Notes: generated from the letters alone by a model not told the origin. A DNA stretch of 64,000 nucleotides from Myxocyprinus asiaticus (GCF_019703515.2 NC_059346.1:58044001-58108000), one strand, 5' to 3'; positions 33,237 to 46,215 are shown, counted from the first letter of the stretch. Translations and numbers: made by a program.

Positions 33237-34970
33237 GAGCATGCGCGAACCAGTTGGCTGGTGTTTTTACGGACATTTTCAACCTTTCCCTCTCTTTGTC
33301 TGTAGTGCCCACATGCTTTAAAACATCCACCATTGTGCCTGTTCCAAAACAATCAAAAATAACTTGTTTAAATGACTGGCGTCCTGTTGCTCTGACCCCC
33401 ATCATCAGCAAATGTTTTGACAGACTAATCAGAGATTACATCTGCTCTGTATTGCCACTCTCTCTTGACCCACTGCAGTTTGCTTACCGCAACAACCGCT
33501 CCACTGATGATGCCATTGCATCTACAATACACACTGCTCTCTCCCACCTGGAAAAAAGGAACACATATGTGAGAATGCTGTTTGTAGACTACAGCTCAGC
33601 ATTCAACACCATAGTGCCCTCCAAGCTAGATGAGAAACTCCGGGCTCTGGGCTTAAACAGCTCGCTGTGCAGCTGGATCCTGGACTTCCTGTCAAGCAGA
33701 CGCCAGGTGGTTAGAATAGGCAGCAACATCTCCTCATCACTGACCCTCAACACTGGAGCCCCGCAGGGCTGTGTTCTCAGCCCACTACTGTATTCCTTGT
33801 ACACACATGACTGTGTGGTAACACATAGCTCCAATGCCATCATTAAGTTTGCTGATGACACGACGGTGGTAGGTCTGATCACTGACAATGATGAAACAGC
33901 CTACAGAGAGGAGGTACACACTCTGACACACTGGTGTCAGGAGCACAACCTCTCCATCAACGTCAGTAAGACAAAGGAGCTTGTGGTGGACTTCAGAAGA
34001 AAAGACAGAGAACACAGTCCCATCACCATCAATGGAGCACCAGTGGAGAGAGTCAGCAGCTTCAAGTTCCTGGGTGTCCACATCACATGGTCCATCCACA
34101 CTGAAGTCGTTGTGAAGAAGGCTCATCAGCGCCTCTTCTTCCTGAGACGGCTGAGGAAGTTTGGAATGAACCGCCACATCCTCACATGGTTCTACACCTG
34201 CACTGTGGAGAGCATCCTGACTGGCTGTATCTCTGCCTGGTACGGCAATAGCACAGCCCACAACCGCAAAGCACTGCAAAGGGTGGTGCGAACTGCCAGA
34301 CACATCATCGAAAGTGAGCTTCCCTCCCTCCAGGAAATATATATAAGGCGGTGTGTGAAAAAAGCTCGGAGGATCATCAGAGACTCCAGCCACCAGAGCC
34401 ATGGGCTGTTCTCACTGCTACCATCAGGTAGGCGGTATCGCAGCATCAGGACCCGCACCAGCCGACTCCATGATAGCTTCTTTCCCCAAGCAATCAGACT
34501 TTTGAACTCTTGATCTCCCACGATCAAAATACATCAGCACTGCACTTTATTACCCTTACTCTTATATCTCACACCGGACTGTCATAAATTATATTATTAT
34601 TATATTATGTTCTCTCTTAACAACTGACTATCAACCGACAGCCTGAATGTCAATACAGTACAATACTGTACATTCTATATATATACTTTTTTATATTTTT
34701 TTATTTTTTTATTTTTTATTGAATAATGTGTATCTATATAGTGCGTACTGTATACTGTACAGTGTATGTTATTATTTGTATACTGTTGAGTGTAATTATG
34801 TGTATAACAGATGTTTGTGTTGTGTTAATTTGATGTTATTGTAAATTGGTATATGTCTCATCACTGTCACGACTGCTATGTTGATCGGAACTGCACCCAA
34901 GAATTTCACACACCATTGCACTTGTGTATATGGCTGTGTGACAATAAAGTGATTTGATTTGATTTGATTT
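33237..34970 (+). mobile_element. 5'-truncated Jockey/L2-type LINE with target duplication
   Basis: The element starts inside the RT-upstream region (gagcatgcgcgaacc, matching the reverse complement near 15180 in the antisense copy) and ends with a (GATTT)n tail at about 34950-34970. It is flanked by GTATCAA at 33230-33236 and 34971-34977, a 7-bp target duplication. This is the hallmark of target-primed reverse transcription with incomplete cDNA. The 3' UTR (34514-34970) is AT-rich and shares the 'caatacagtacaatac' and 'gtgacaataaagtg' segments with the other copy. Confidence 0.92.
33254..34513 (+). pseudogene. LINE reverse transcriptase, long open frame, N-terminally truncated
   Basis: 419 open codons with RT blocks in order: '[14 protein letters not shown]' near residue 39, '[11 protein letters not shown]' near 112, '[16 protein letters not shown]' near 168 and '[10 protein letters not shown]' near 198. 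A C-terminal domain follows, with '[20 protein letters not shown]' and '[20 protein letters not shown]'. It closes with a TGA at 34513 just before the 3' UTR, so the C-terminus is natural. The endonuclease and first RT blocks are missing because the insertion is 5'-truncated, and a few codons are deleted near residue 280 compared with the other copy. It retains both catalytic positions but has no promoter or endonuclease, so it is not an autonomous gene. It is the least damaged coding copy of the family here. Confidence 0.9.
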
Positions 34971-34977
34971 GTATCAA

Positions 34978-36289
34978 TTTCTTAAAAACAAAAATAGACA
35001 ATTATCCTTTTTTTATTATACCAAAATGTTGAACATTGTTTCACCTTGTTTAATATTTATGACTAATTGCCACAAATATAATTCACTAAAAGGGATAATT
35101 TTAATTGGCAAACAGAAGATTTAGGGGATAAATTGTGTAGGAAAAGTAAATGTGATCATAGTCACTTGTGCATAGGAGGCAAAATAACAGCACTATAAAA
35201 TGGCTCCATATGTATCTGAGCAAAATTTCTCTACAGTTACAGTACCTGGTGAAAATAGTTCTCTGCGTGTAGGTGGTTCCCTATGGTGTTAATGGGGATG
35301 TTTTAATAACTGTAATCATGGGGCCCTGGAACACAATGGCATCCAGCTGCCCTTTAAATAAATAGCCCTGCAGTATCCTTGTGGTATTACATCTCATATT
35401 TTCAGCAGTTCTAGGGTAAAAGCAAGCTGTGCCACCATTTAAGTGAAAAAATATAAACATGGAGGATGAAAAAAACAAAACATTTAAACTTATATTGTAC
35501 ATATATTTACCATGTCCATTATTTACCATTAAGTATATGGGCAGCTCTGAAGACAAATTGCAAGTTAGCTTAAAATCATATGGATGATGCTCAGTGCACA
35601 CAACCTTATACAAGGTTACTGTGTAAGGGAAAAAAATAGGGATGCACTGATCCGATACCTGGTTTGGTAACGGCTCTGATATTGATGTTTTAACTGGAAC
35701 AGTTATAGGTCTGATGAGCCTGTCCATTTTCCCGTGTTAGTAATGGTCATTACCGTCAAGCTCCAAAAATTACATAAAAGCAGCATTACAGTAGTCCATA
35801 TCTCTTATGCATTTTATTTAAAATCTCTTAAAGACATACAATAGTTTTGTGAATCACAAAAGACTGCATACGCAGCAAACTTCACTGAATGAGTGCTGTT
35901 CTGTTGACACACACATGGCACATGCTGGGCTCCTGTTGTGCTACTATTTTTTGCTTTCAGAGCGGTGTGCAATATGTGAGCGCTCCACACAAACAACTTA
36001 TCAGATGTAGATTTTCGGTTCGCTCATAACATCCAGCACCGGAGCTGCATTTGACCAGATTTTGAACAAAAAGTGAATTAAACTACTGTGAACTAGCCTA
36101 CAAAAAAACACTCAAAAGTCTTCTTGGAGTGTTTCACCAAAACAAAAGCCAGAGGGTTTTTAAGTTAAGAAATTATGATTGAAATATATTATTTTTGTAT
36201 CGTAAAATTTTTATATTTTGTATTATTATTATAAGTTAAGAGTTTATTACTGATATATTATTTTGGTATAATAAAATTCTAATATTTTG

Positions 36290-36356
<67 letters not shown>

Positions 36357-37349
36357 CATTTTACTGTACAAAGTTTTTTATATTTTGTAATAATGATAAT
36401 AACAGTTCTTCTTATTATTATTGTTATTATTCAGGGTTCCAAAAACTATTTTGTGATTAAAAGGTGCACTGATATCCTATTACAAGGAAAATGAACAAAA
36501 AAGTGATCTGAATCCATGTCCAGATACGAGCTGAAAAAATAAAAGATGTGCAAAGAGAACTGCCTTCTTGTCTACTGAAGACTTTTACTGGAACTACTGT
36601 TGTATTATCCAGTAGACTAGGCAACAATAGAGTTTTTCTTAGAAGTCTACACTTTTTTTATCTAATTGTTAATTGTTCATATATATATAGTTGCTCTTAC
36701 TGTTCATGATGAGGAGAAAATCATCCAAAAAGCTCTAATCCTGCAGACTTTGACCTCTGAGACATCCATATGTTATCCATTAAGGCTGCACGATTGATTG
36801 AATTAAGAATAAAATTGCGATGTGGTATTGCTCGATTTCAAAACACCAAAAGGCTGCATGTTATGAAACATGCTCTCCATTCAGAGCTTCAGTCAGCAAT
36901 GTGTGATCGCGGGGTGCCCTCTAGCAGTTATAGGCATACATGTTGAGTAGGGCAGCCATTGTAGATGAATATTTATCATATTACAATATAAATCGTCTTG
37001 CCTCATCTTGCTGGACAGCGGAAGATGCATTTGATGGGTCCTGGCTACCTTCTCCACCTCTGTGCAAAACAGCTGAATGTCAAACCATACTTTCCTAACA
37101 TACATACTTTCCTAACTTTGGGTGAGTAATGCGGGGCTGATGAACACTGTTGTCTTGTCCGTGTTTCCTGTAGCTTCACAGTTGATTTAAAGATGACACT
37201 GCATGACTTGATGATGTTGTTTTGTGATGTGATGTGATGTTAATCCCAGCTCTGACACTATATTTGCATCTGGAGTTTGTTTGTTTGAGCAGAGGCATAA
37301 AACTCTTGCAATGTGTCGTTACGGGGGACAGCAGAGAAGGTGCATTAGA
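34978..37349. other. AT-rich intergenic DNA
   Basis: No gene is supported. At 35638 'gggatgcactgatccgatacc' and at 36783 'aaggctgcacgattgattg' resemble starts of non-autonomous hAT-type elements common in fish; matching far ends were not defined. Confidence 0.5.
36293..36352. repeat. (AT)n microsatellite
   Basis: About 60 bases of uninterrupted AT. Confidence 0.95.
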
Positions 37350-37945
37350 GGAACAGGTCACCCAAAAATGAAAATTCACTCATTATTCACTTACCCTGAT
37401 GCCATCCCAGATGTGTATGACTGTCTTTCTTCAGCAGAACACAAATGAAGATTTTTAGTAGAAGATAGAGCTCTGTAAGGTCCTTATAATGGAAATACAC
37501 AGGGGCCAGCACTTTGATGCTCCAAAAGTCATACTTAGGCAGCATAAAAGTCATCCACATGACTCCAGTTGATCAATGAATGTCTTCTGAAGCAAATCGA
37601 TATGTTTGTGTAAAAAATAAATCAATAATTTAAACGTTATTAACTTTTAAAAAGCGCTTCCTGCCAGCAGCTGACGTGAAGTGTGACGTAAGCATGTCGG
37701 TGAGTTCACGTGAGAATTCTGAAACTTTGCTTATTTACAACAGAAAAATAAATGTCACACGAGAGTTCAGACATTTCAAACAGCATCAGAGCCTTGGATG
37801 AAAGCACGATTTAAAGTTAAAAACGTTATAATTATCGACTTGTTTCTTACATAAACCAATCGATTCGCTTAAAGAACATTCATTGATCGACTGGAGTCGC
37901 ATGGATTACTTTTATACTGCCTAAATGTGACTTTTGGACTGTTGT
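37350..37945. mobile_element. Fold-back DNA transposon, right arm truncated
   Basis: The left arm starts with 'ggtcacccaaaaatgaaaa' and contains 'gccatcccagatgtgtatg' and 'tgctccaaaagtcatac'. The segment 37860-37945 is the reverse complement of 37495-37610, including 'cattgatcgactggagtc'. Together they form a long imperfect hairpin. The outermost part of the right arm is missing. It is the same superfamily as 43811-44459 and 51272-51962, with its own centre sequence. Confidence 0.7.
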
Positions 37946-38279
37946 AGGAAATTTTGGTTGTATAAATGTACACGGTATGTATTAAAGTGCCCGAGTACCT
38001 CCACCATTAATGTAGGAACATTTATAATGGAATTAGTCGCATTTGACAACCATTATAAGAAAGATAAAGGACAAATAATTAGATTATTTGTCTGAATAAA
38101 ATTCTCCACCATTAAAATCTTAATAAAATGTCTCATTATATCCAAGCTTTAATAAGGGAATTATGATTAATTCACTTATTGGAGTAATATTATTCTCATG
38201 ACTTATTGAAAATAATATCACACATATTTTAGGTATAGCTTGAGGGCCGGATCTTTGAAAAATCAAGTGACAAGATTAT

Positions 38280-39040
38280 CAAAATATACCACAGTCAAAT
38301 TATCTTTGAATACAAACAAGACTTTATTGCTAATCTAAACATAAACCTAATCTAACACATACAAACATGAAACAGGTTGGTGAGTAAAGTGAACAGAGTA
38401 GCTTGACTGGAAATGATCAATACAGAGAAAATGAACTTTACAGTGACAATGCCTTGAGAACCATTGATACTTAATTCAGTCTAACTCAATTTGCAATCAG
38501 GTAACCCGAATTATATTAGAGAGGCACCAGCACTTTCAGCAAAGTCTGGAGACGTACTTGCGTTTCCTTGCGTTGCTTGGTTCTTTGGCTCTTGTAGAAG
38601 GTTCCGTCGATGTTTTTGGACCTATTGTTAAGATCGTGGATAGTTTGTTGTCTGTTGCATCGATGGATGATGAGGTGGGCTTTGAAGCAATGCCTTCCAC
38701 ATGGAAGACTCACGACTCCCGTCACATGTGTGTGTCATAGCGCAGAGAAGAGATGGGCTTCCTCTGAGCTTTAATCCAAGCCTTCCTGGACTTCTACACT
38801 GCACGGAACTTGAGGGGCGCTGGGGCGAGGCTGCAAGCCACGAGGGCCAGAGCACTGAGAATGAGGAGCTGAAGAGGGAATGGAGCGCGAAGAAACCGAA
38901 GAAGAGAACTCAAAGGGGTTGTTCAGGATGGACTTTTAACCCATTCGGTTTGTTCACACCCCAAAGAGGCTCTAGCCAATCAGAGGTGGCTTTTCAGAGG
39001 CACATGGTCAAAAGTGTCCTCCCCTCAAAATAATCAATTT
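38280..39040 (-). mobile_element. Possible LTR-like repeat
   Basis: The segment begins with AT-rich sequence and 'aagactttattgctaatc' (aataaa-type signal on the - strand) and becomes GC-richer towards 38900. It includes 'cattcggtttgttcacacc' and 'gctctagccaatcagagg'. The layout parallels 17600-19170. An open frame at 38701-39033 has no known domain. No TG...CA ends or coding domains were found, so the call is tentative. Confidence 0.3.
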
Positions 39041-40339
39041 ATGATTATTAATCAAAGCCTTTGTTCCAAGCTTTGTCATTTTCTGCTCAAAAACTGAACA
39101 TTTTAATCATGAATTTCATAAGAAAACTATAATTGCATTCTGGAATTTAACAATCAATTACATACCAAACACTTGTACATTCTTGTTAAATTACAGTTAT
39201 AATCCAGTTATAATGCATGATAAAACTTCCTACTAATTAGTTTTTAGTTTTAACATGGATAATACATTACATGTTATGAGAAACATGATTGTTAGGGTAT
39301 ATTATCAGGTTAAACCTTGAACAAGAGTTCTAGGCAATTTGGCAGATTATGTGAAGGATAAAATTACAGTAAAGTAAGATCTGTGACTGTGGCAAAGTTC
39401 CTAAATTAAGATGTGATCTCCTGAGATACACTTGTATACATTTGGAAACTTCATTTGTACATTTGAAGTTATGAGCATTAGTTTATTCTGCTAAAGAGAA
39501 GTTCAACAGTTCAGATCCAGTCTGTTCAACCTCTGTGTCTTGAACAATGACAATAGTCATGTGATACAGGAAATGTCTCATTTTTAAGTGTTTGTGTGTT
39601 ACAAAATGGATGAAACAAAGGGACTTCTTTTTTAGCTGCTGTTTGCAGAATACTGATCATGATGTCTCGGGATCTCCTGATCAGTTTAGTTCAAGTGTAG
39701 CAAATTGGTTATTGTCCAGAATAAAGAGGAAAAAGGTCAACACAAACCTCATGAAGTTCTGATGCTCAGCATGCCATACCCATGTACATCTTTTTCCAGT
39801 CATGCAATTACAGCTCCTATCTACATAAATGTGGAAATAGAGAAATCTTCAAAAATCTTTTGCAAGCATGCAGTTCAATAATATTGTCAAATAACCAATA
39901 AATCCTACCAAAAATGCTCATCTAAATTTTGACGCTTATAAAACCATTTCTCATGTAGCGCTCATTGCAGTCATCTGCATCTATAGCTTTCTCAAAACAC
40001 AAATTTGATGTGTATTGAAGTTTCCTTGGGAACACTTCACATGCTACAGTTTTCTTGGGTGCAAACCCGCTTGACCACAAATCTCACTTTTGATACCTGG
40101 ATCACTACCTCGTGATACTCCTTGGACATTGTCTTTCTGATTATTGGAAGATATTATTGGCCCATGGCCCAATCCAAAAAGTAAACAAACAAGAGTGGTT
40201 TGGTACTTCTGGGATGCACTGCTGAGGGACCAAAAAAACAAATGAAAGCAAGACAAAAATTAGAGTTAACAACCCTCCTTGTTATGCTGGTAAGCCCACT
40301 GCCTGTCATTCCCTCTTAATACAATTTGAGGTTGTATTT
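39041..40339. other. Intergenic DNA, nothing recognised
   Basis: AT-rich sequence with no supported feature. Confidence 0.55.
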
Positions 40340-41262
40340 TCTCTCCAGCCCACCACCTACACCTCAGAGAGAGCCAAAGTAGCATTTGTGGTCTCTCTCC
40401 TCATGAGATTAGCCCGCAAATGGGGCACTGCTGTCAGGGGGGTGGACACTCCGTTCTGTGCAGATTACAGACTGTTCAAGATGGAAATTATGAAGATTTT
40501 TGACAGGTCAGTGTGTAGGCCTCAGGCATCTGATCAGCTGGCCACGCTGCGGCAAGGTAGCCGATCGGTGGCGGATTATCGAGTTCTGCACTCTCACCAC
40601 TACCAGTGGATGGAACGTGGTGGCGATGAAGGAGACGTTTTTAGGGGGGCTCGCAGAGGATGTCAAGGATGAGCTCTACGCCTGTGACCCTCCCTCACAG
40701 TTCAACGATGTAGTGGCCCTTGCCATTCGCGTGGACAACAGAATGGATCTTCATTGTCTGGTTCGAGGAGCTCCCATCTGGCCACGGAGCGAGATGATGT
40801 CCTCAACCACTAACCCATCACCCCAGTGAATCGTCATCTGAATCTGAGCCCATGCAGGATTCGTCTCACTGCGGAAGAGAGGCAGTGCCATATCTCTCTG
40901 GGTCTTTGTCTGTATTGTGGTGGCAAGGGACATTTTGCCACCACCTGTCCAGCAAATGCTGCTGCTTGACAGTAGTCAGGGGGATACTGGCAAGCACTAT
41001 TCCCCTCTCACCTTCCCCCATTTCACGTACACTTCTGCTGGCCACTCTGTGGTGGGGCGACACCTCCCACAACTGCCCTGTTCTGATTGACTCTGGGGCC
41101 GAGGGGAACTTTATTGATGCTGTGCTGGTCGCCAAGTGGAGACTTAACGTCAGCGAGCTTTCTCATCCGCTGACAGCCTGCACACTTAATGGTCGTCCTC
41201 TCGCCAGTGTAACCCAGGTCTTCGATTCATTACAATTTCAGGTAATCGCCAAGAGGAACTGA
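40340..41262 (+). pseudogene. Gypsy Gag, zinc knuckle and protease remnant, frameshifted
   Basis: The frame ending at 40672 gives 'SLLMRLARKWGTAVRGVDTP' and 'LATLRQGSRSVADYRV'. The next frame continues with 'KETFLGGLAEDVKDELYACD' and 'VVALAIRVDNRMD', so the capsid-like domain is split by an indel near 40580-40590. A CCHC zinc knuckle ('CLYCGGKGHFATTC') is present at 40907-40951. The protease start reads 'LIDSGAEGNFIDAVLVAKW' in the frame 40852-41262. Stops and frame changes separate the parts. Confidence 0.8.
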
Positions 41263-41425
41263 GTTTTTTTTTATCCATTAACTGTATGTTCCCATCGTCC
41301 TTGGCAACTCCTGGCTCTCCCTTCATAACCCCTACTTCAACTGGGCAGAGAGTTCTGTTTTGTTTTGGAATGCTTTTTCTTTGGAGTGTCCGTTTTTGTT
41401 TTCTGTTACCTCCTGGGGATCGCAA

Positions 41426-41863
41426 TGTTCCAGCTGATTTGCTGTTCTTAATCATTGTGATCACTCACACCTGTTCCTCCTCTCCCTTTTGATTTTCTCC
41501 CCTATTTATCCTCTCTCTGTCTGTCGTCCTTTGCCAGATTGTCTTGTGCTATTGCCTTGTCAACTCTAGCTATCCAGTCCTGTCTGTTTTCCTGTTACCC
41601 CCAATATCCTGCCCAGTTTTGGTCTGCCCCTCCCACGCAGATTAGCTGCCTGCTCCTGTCTCTCCCCATGATCCTCTCTGCCTGATTCTTGACTTCCTAC
41701 CTGATCTCCCGTCTCTGAGCTCACCTAGCCCTCTACCTTGATTGCCCTTGTGGGTTTGCCTTGGACTTTTGTTGCTTGTTTTTTCCTTTTTATTTTTTAA
41801 TTTTTAATAAAACACTCTTCCCTTCAGTTCCGCTTCTGGGTCATTTGTTACTCGTGCCTGACA
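41426..41863 (+). repeat. Gypsy 3' LTR
   Basis: A 438-bp pyrimidine-rich block starting TGTTCC and ending CTGACA (TG...CA). It has a TATA-like 'ctatttatcc' near 41502 and AATAAA at 41806-41811 in the expected U3-R-U5 order. Boundaries are inferred because the partner LTR is missing. Confidence 0.55.
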
Positions 41864-42249
41864 ACCGTATATTTGTTTAATTAAATCTCAGCCTATTGTG
41901 GTTTAAGCATCACACTAGGACATCACAATTTTAATTTGATTAATTGTGCATTTATACATTCATTTCATCCCAAATATGTCAAATTCCATGACATTCCGCA
42001 TTTGGTAGGTAATTCCGTTTTTATGACTGGATTGCGTGATTCCGTCCGTGTTTTCCGCATCACAGAAATCAAGTATATTTAGTGTATGAATATCGCTGTG
42101 TTGCATCGAGTGTGGACAGACAGATTGCTTGTTGCTGGAACCTTAACATGTCATGTCTGGTTAGGACATGGTGTAAGCCATTGAATTAGACATTGCCCCC
42201 TCTTTCCAAAACACCTCCAAAGATAGCGTTGAGACTGTAACCAGTAGCA

Positions 42250-43690
42250 AACTATTTTTCCAGCAAGTAGCTGTGTAGCATGACCAAACGCTACAGTACA
42301 TCACATTTTATTCTGATTATAAATAATCTTTATTGCGTAAAAGCCAAACATCTACCAGCAAAACATCTGACGAACTTGCAGCGTATTCTGGATGCTGCTC
42401 AGAATCAGGCAGCATCTTTATTATACTTTTTTTGTAATGGCAGATCACAAACTAGAAAAGTGCATTGCCGCCATCCACTGTTAAATCAGGGAGCTACGGC
42501 TCTGTCTGATGGTTATGTAAAGCGTCCAACCACAGTTTGTTTACTTTTACAAGACGCAGAGTGGTGGGTAAGTCTGAAAAGCATAATTCCACAATAAATT
42601 AACACCATCCTATTCTATGAAACAAAGAATGTTTCAGACACTTCAGCATATTTACCTTTACTTTTTTAAATCAAATATCTATCATGGATCGTCTGAAAAC
42701 TTGCAACAAGAGCTCCATGATGTTTGTGAAAAATTCAGTTCAGCTGAAGTCATCAGAGATGACATTCATCAAAGAATATGCCATTGTAAGTTAGAATTGG
42801 CAAAGATTTATTGAATCACATTAGTACATCTTTTTATTAATGTAAATATTTTTTTTTTCATGGAATCCCATATCACATCTTAAAAGTAATTTGTTTTTGT
42901 AAATAATTATTAATATATAATTACGTTAAACAAAATTTGATTATTATTAATATCTAGTTTATTTTTTAAAAATAAGTCTTAATTAAATTTATTTTTTATC
43001 TAAATTAATAACTAATAATGAATAACTCATAATAATACAACAATCAACATGAATTATGCATCCTGCAATTTTCTTCCTGTATTTATACCTGGGAGTCTTG
43101 ATCCCTACTATTAAAAATTTTTGTTGAAAAGTTGCAATCAATCGTGCAAAGAAACCTCCAATATTGTGGGCCATAAGCTGAAGTCATCCTCATTGGTGTA
43201 AAGACAAGATTCAGTTACCTTTCCGGTAAAATATATCTCATGGCAGTGGCTTCACATCCTATGTTTCGCCTGTCTTGCATACCAAATGAGCAAACAGATT
43301 AAATCATCTTAAGTCTAAAACAGGAGCTTCACAAACTTTCAGCACACAGTGTTCCAAATGTTGCTGAACCAGTTGTTACAAGGGAGGCGGAAAATGAAAG
43401 CTATGAAATCACAGCCTTCTTCTCCATATGGTAGGAGAATGTTTTGGATGAAGTGGACAGTCTACTGCAACCTCATCTGACAGCACCTAGTGAAAATGAA
43501 GAGAGTCTTCAGTGCAATACTGATGTCCCTGCCAGTGAGCGATTGTTTAGTGTTGGAAAATACATTTTCCTGCCGAAACACAACCGTCTCTCAGAGAGTA
43601 ATTTTGAGAAACCTTTCCTGTGTCAAGTTAACAGATGCTTCTGCTCAAGTTTTAAGAGTACAACTTAAGTTACATGAGTTTTGTTCTTGC
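42250..43690 (+). pseudogene. hAT transposase fossil (C-terminal dimerisation domain)
   Basis: The best-preserved part is 43444-43668, which reads 'DVPASERLFSVGKYIFLPKH' and 'NRLSESNFEKPFL'. This is the hAT-family dimerisation motif ('ERLFS...R..L...N...'). Upstream, 43240-43440 gives weaker transposase-like sequence with stops ('MAVASHPMFRLSCIPNEQ'). Earlier DNA from 42250 has only short frames, so the left boundary is a guess. No terminal inverted repeats were identified. It could come from a ZBED-type domesticated gene, but the stops argue for a dead element. Confidence 0.6.
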
Positions 43691-43810
43691 AATGATTTGT
43701 GAATAAAATGTCAAAAAAAAGAAATTGTTGCAATATCGCACTTTGACATACAGTCTCAGTTTGATATATAGTTTGAGTACTGTGTGTATCTTTGGGTAGT
43801 GATTTTTGGG

Positions 43811-44459
43811 TTGACCCAAAAATGAGAATTATCTCATTTATTCAACCTCATGCCATCCCAGATGTGTACGACTTTCTTTCTTCTGCTGAACACAAACAAA
43901 GATTTTAGAAGAATATCTCAGCTCTGTTGGTCCATACAATGCAAGTTAATAGTGACCAGAACTCCAAAGGCTCCAAAAAGGAGATAAAGTCAGCATAAAA
44001 GTAATCCACAAGACTCCAGTGGTTTAATCACTGTCTTCTGAAGTTAGTAGAACTAACAGTTAGTTTTGGGTCTCCTTTTTCATGATACATCTTGACATTA
44101 GTCTCCTTGGCGATCATTATTTCAAGCTTGATTACACTTCCTATAGCACAATCTAGTGTTCTGCGCATGTGTCATGCACTAGGAAGTGTAATCGAGCTTA
44201 AAATAATGATTGTGCCTAGAGACTGCAATGGCAAGATGTACAGTGAAAAAGGAGTTATATTTTGGTCTGTTCTCACCTAAAAGCAACTGGATTGCTTCAG
44301 AAGACATTCTGAATCACCATTCACTTGCATTGTGAGGATCTACAGAGCTGAGATTTTATTTTAAAAATGTTTGTTTGTGTTCTGCAGAAGAAAGAAAGTC
44401 ATACACATTTGGGATAGCATTAGGGTGAGTAAATGAGAGAATTTTTATTTTTGGGTCCA
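43811..44459. mobile_element. Fold-back (palindromic) DNA transposon
   Basis: The left arm starts with 'ttgacccaaaaatgagaa' and the right arm ends with 'atttttatttttgggtcc'. The arms pair over most of their length, including 'aacctcatgccatcccag' with 'gggatagcattagggtg', and the centre (about 44110-44220) is itself palindromic around 'attacacttcctatagcac'. No coding sequence. It is a non-autonomous element. Confidence 0.8.
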
Positions 44460-45520
44460 CAAGAAAGAAGCTACTTTTTGATAGTAACTTGTAGTATGGC
44501 TAACTACTTTTTCAAAAGGGTAGCTTGACTGTAGCTTAACTACTTTTAATTATGAGTAGCTTGCAGCTTCACCAACACTGATCTGAAGATGGCATTAAAC
44601 CTGAATGTTCCGCTTCAACTACTACACTCTGACAACGTGCATAATAATTATTTGGAATAATTTTTTCAATATCTGCATATTAATGTCCACGGTGCTGAGG
44701 TACAGTGTTTAGGAGGGAAAAAGAAGAGGTTAGGGAAACCATCCTGTAGCCTACAACTAAAAAAAAATTATATTTCCATAAAGAAAACTTTCCTGGAAAA
44801 CCAAAAAACTTACCTTAAAGCTCTGTTCTGAGAACGTTCTGGAATCCAAAACCTAACTTTCCCAGAATGTTCTGGGAACCAAAAATGGTTAGTTTGGCAT
44901 ATATTCACAAGCAACATAGGCTTTAGTCTGTTTTATCTTCTATTTGCCTAGTTTCTCACACAACAGCAGTGTCAAGTGTCTGGATGGATATGCATATGGT
45001 AATGATATGTAGATGAGGTTATGCATAGAACAACCAGGCGTTGTAAGCAACATATAGCCTATGGTTATTTCCGGGAGGCGACAAGGGATGGGAATGAAGC
45101 ATGTGCATATACATGCAATCTTCCACTAACTGGGATTTGAACTTTGAGCTGGTTCTGGTGTACATATATGGTTTTATACATATGAAAACCTTTGTGCGTA
45201 CGCAAAATCTAACTTTTGTGCATGCGCAAACTTTTAGTATGGAATTTACCCAAAGTTATATGAGGCCCCAGTATTGGGAAACACTGAAATAAAGGGCATG
45301 AGAAAGGCAGAGATGCCAAATGTCGGTTGCAATGCTCATATTATTAGTAAATTAAAAACATGCAACACACTTTAACCACTCTGCGCTAGCAAAGCAGAAG
45401 TGTCAAATTTGAACCAGATGAACTCAAACTTTGTTGCTATCTCGGAATGTGAGGAATTTGCATTACTCTTGGATTAAATGAATCCTATCTTACTGTGCAT
45501 AGTGCATTAATACAATGGCA
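44460..45520. other. Intergenic DNA, nothing firm
   Basis: 44810-44890 has a 'gttctgggaacc'-type repeated phrase that is common in fish intergenic DNA. No gene is supported. Confidence 0.5.
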
Positions 45521-46100
45521 TTAGCTATGTTTCCATCCAAGTTGTAAACGTAATTTATATGAAAATCAGAATATCGCAAGAACAAAGTGCAAATAAAGTC
45601 ATGTTTCCATTCCATGTGCTCAAAAGAACAAAACCGTCACATTCGGGGAAATCTTACTCTTTGTTTTTTTTTTTTTGTTTTTTTTTTATAAAATACTCGC
45701 ATTTTATAGCACGCAGAAATAAACACTGTAAAGAATTTTGTCTCATGTCTGGGAGCAACAGCGCGTCAAACAGTTTTAGAAGCGCAATGTATGTGCGTTT
45801 CTCTGTCCTTATGTCTTTACCATGTGGATCTATATAATCTCCCACTGGCGTCCCCGGCTCTTTATGTCTCTCCCGCATGCATCCTCATGGCCCAGCCACA
45901 CCCTCTTCCTTGTCATACGGTGCATTTGGGGATTTTTTAGGCCGCAAACATTTCAGTGCACTGGAACGATTTTGCAAATGAGACAGTGTCCTGACTACTG
46001 AACAAGGGAACTGACTGAGACGCACCCTTAGTGTTTCTATCCAGCAGTTTTTATGTGATATCCCAAAATGTGCATAAAAATATGTGGATAGAAACCCAAC
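45521..46100. mobile_element. Possible MITE with short inverted ends
   Basis: The left end 'gctatgtttccatccaag' and the right end 'tgtggatagaaacccaac' are inverted copies over about 12 bases. Internal 'gtttctatccagcag' repeats the end motif. It has no coding sequence; the inner run of T at 45664-45687 is low complexity. Confidence 0.4.
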
Positions 46101-46215
46101 TTTTGGTAGCTGAAAACTACTGTGTTTGAATTATGCTGCATCCAGTCCACTAGGTGTCAGTGTAAGCCATACTTCAAAAAATTGAGTGCAAACTTACCGC
46201 AAATTTGCCATTCCT

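Larger units (their letters stand above)
40340..41863 (+). mobile_element. Second Ty3/Gypsy relic: Gag, protease and 3' LTR
   Basis: Gag-like sequence begins near 40340, followed by a zinc knuckle (40907-40951), a protease start (41080-41230) and then, after about 180 bp, an LTR-like block (41426-41863). The 5' LTR, RT, RNase H and integrase are all absent. The protein sequence differs from the first Gypsy relic, so it is a different family, and it lies on the opposite strand. Confidence 0.8.

Noticed and set aside
38701..39033. 110-codon frame with basic residues
   Set aside because: Lies in an LTR-like repeat, has no known domain and no splice or promoter context.
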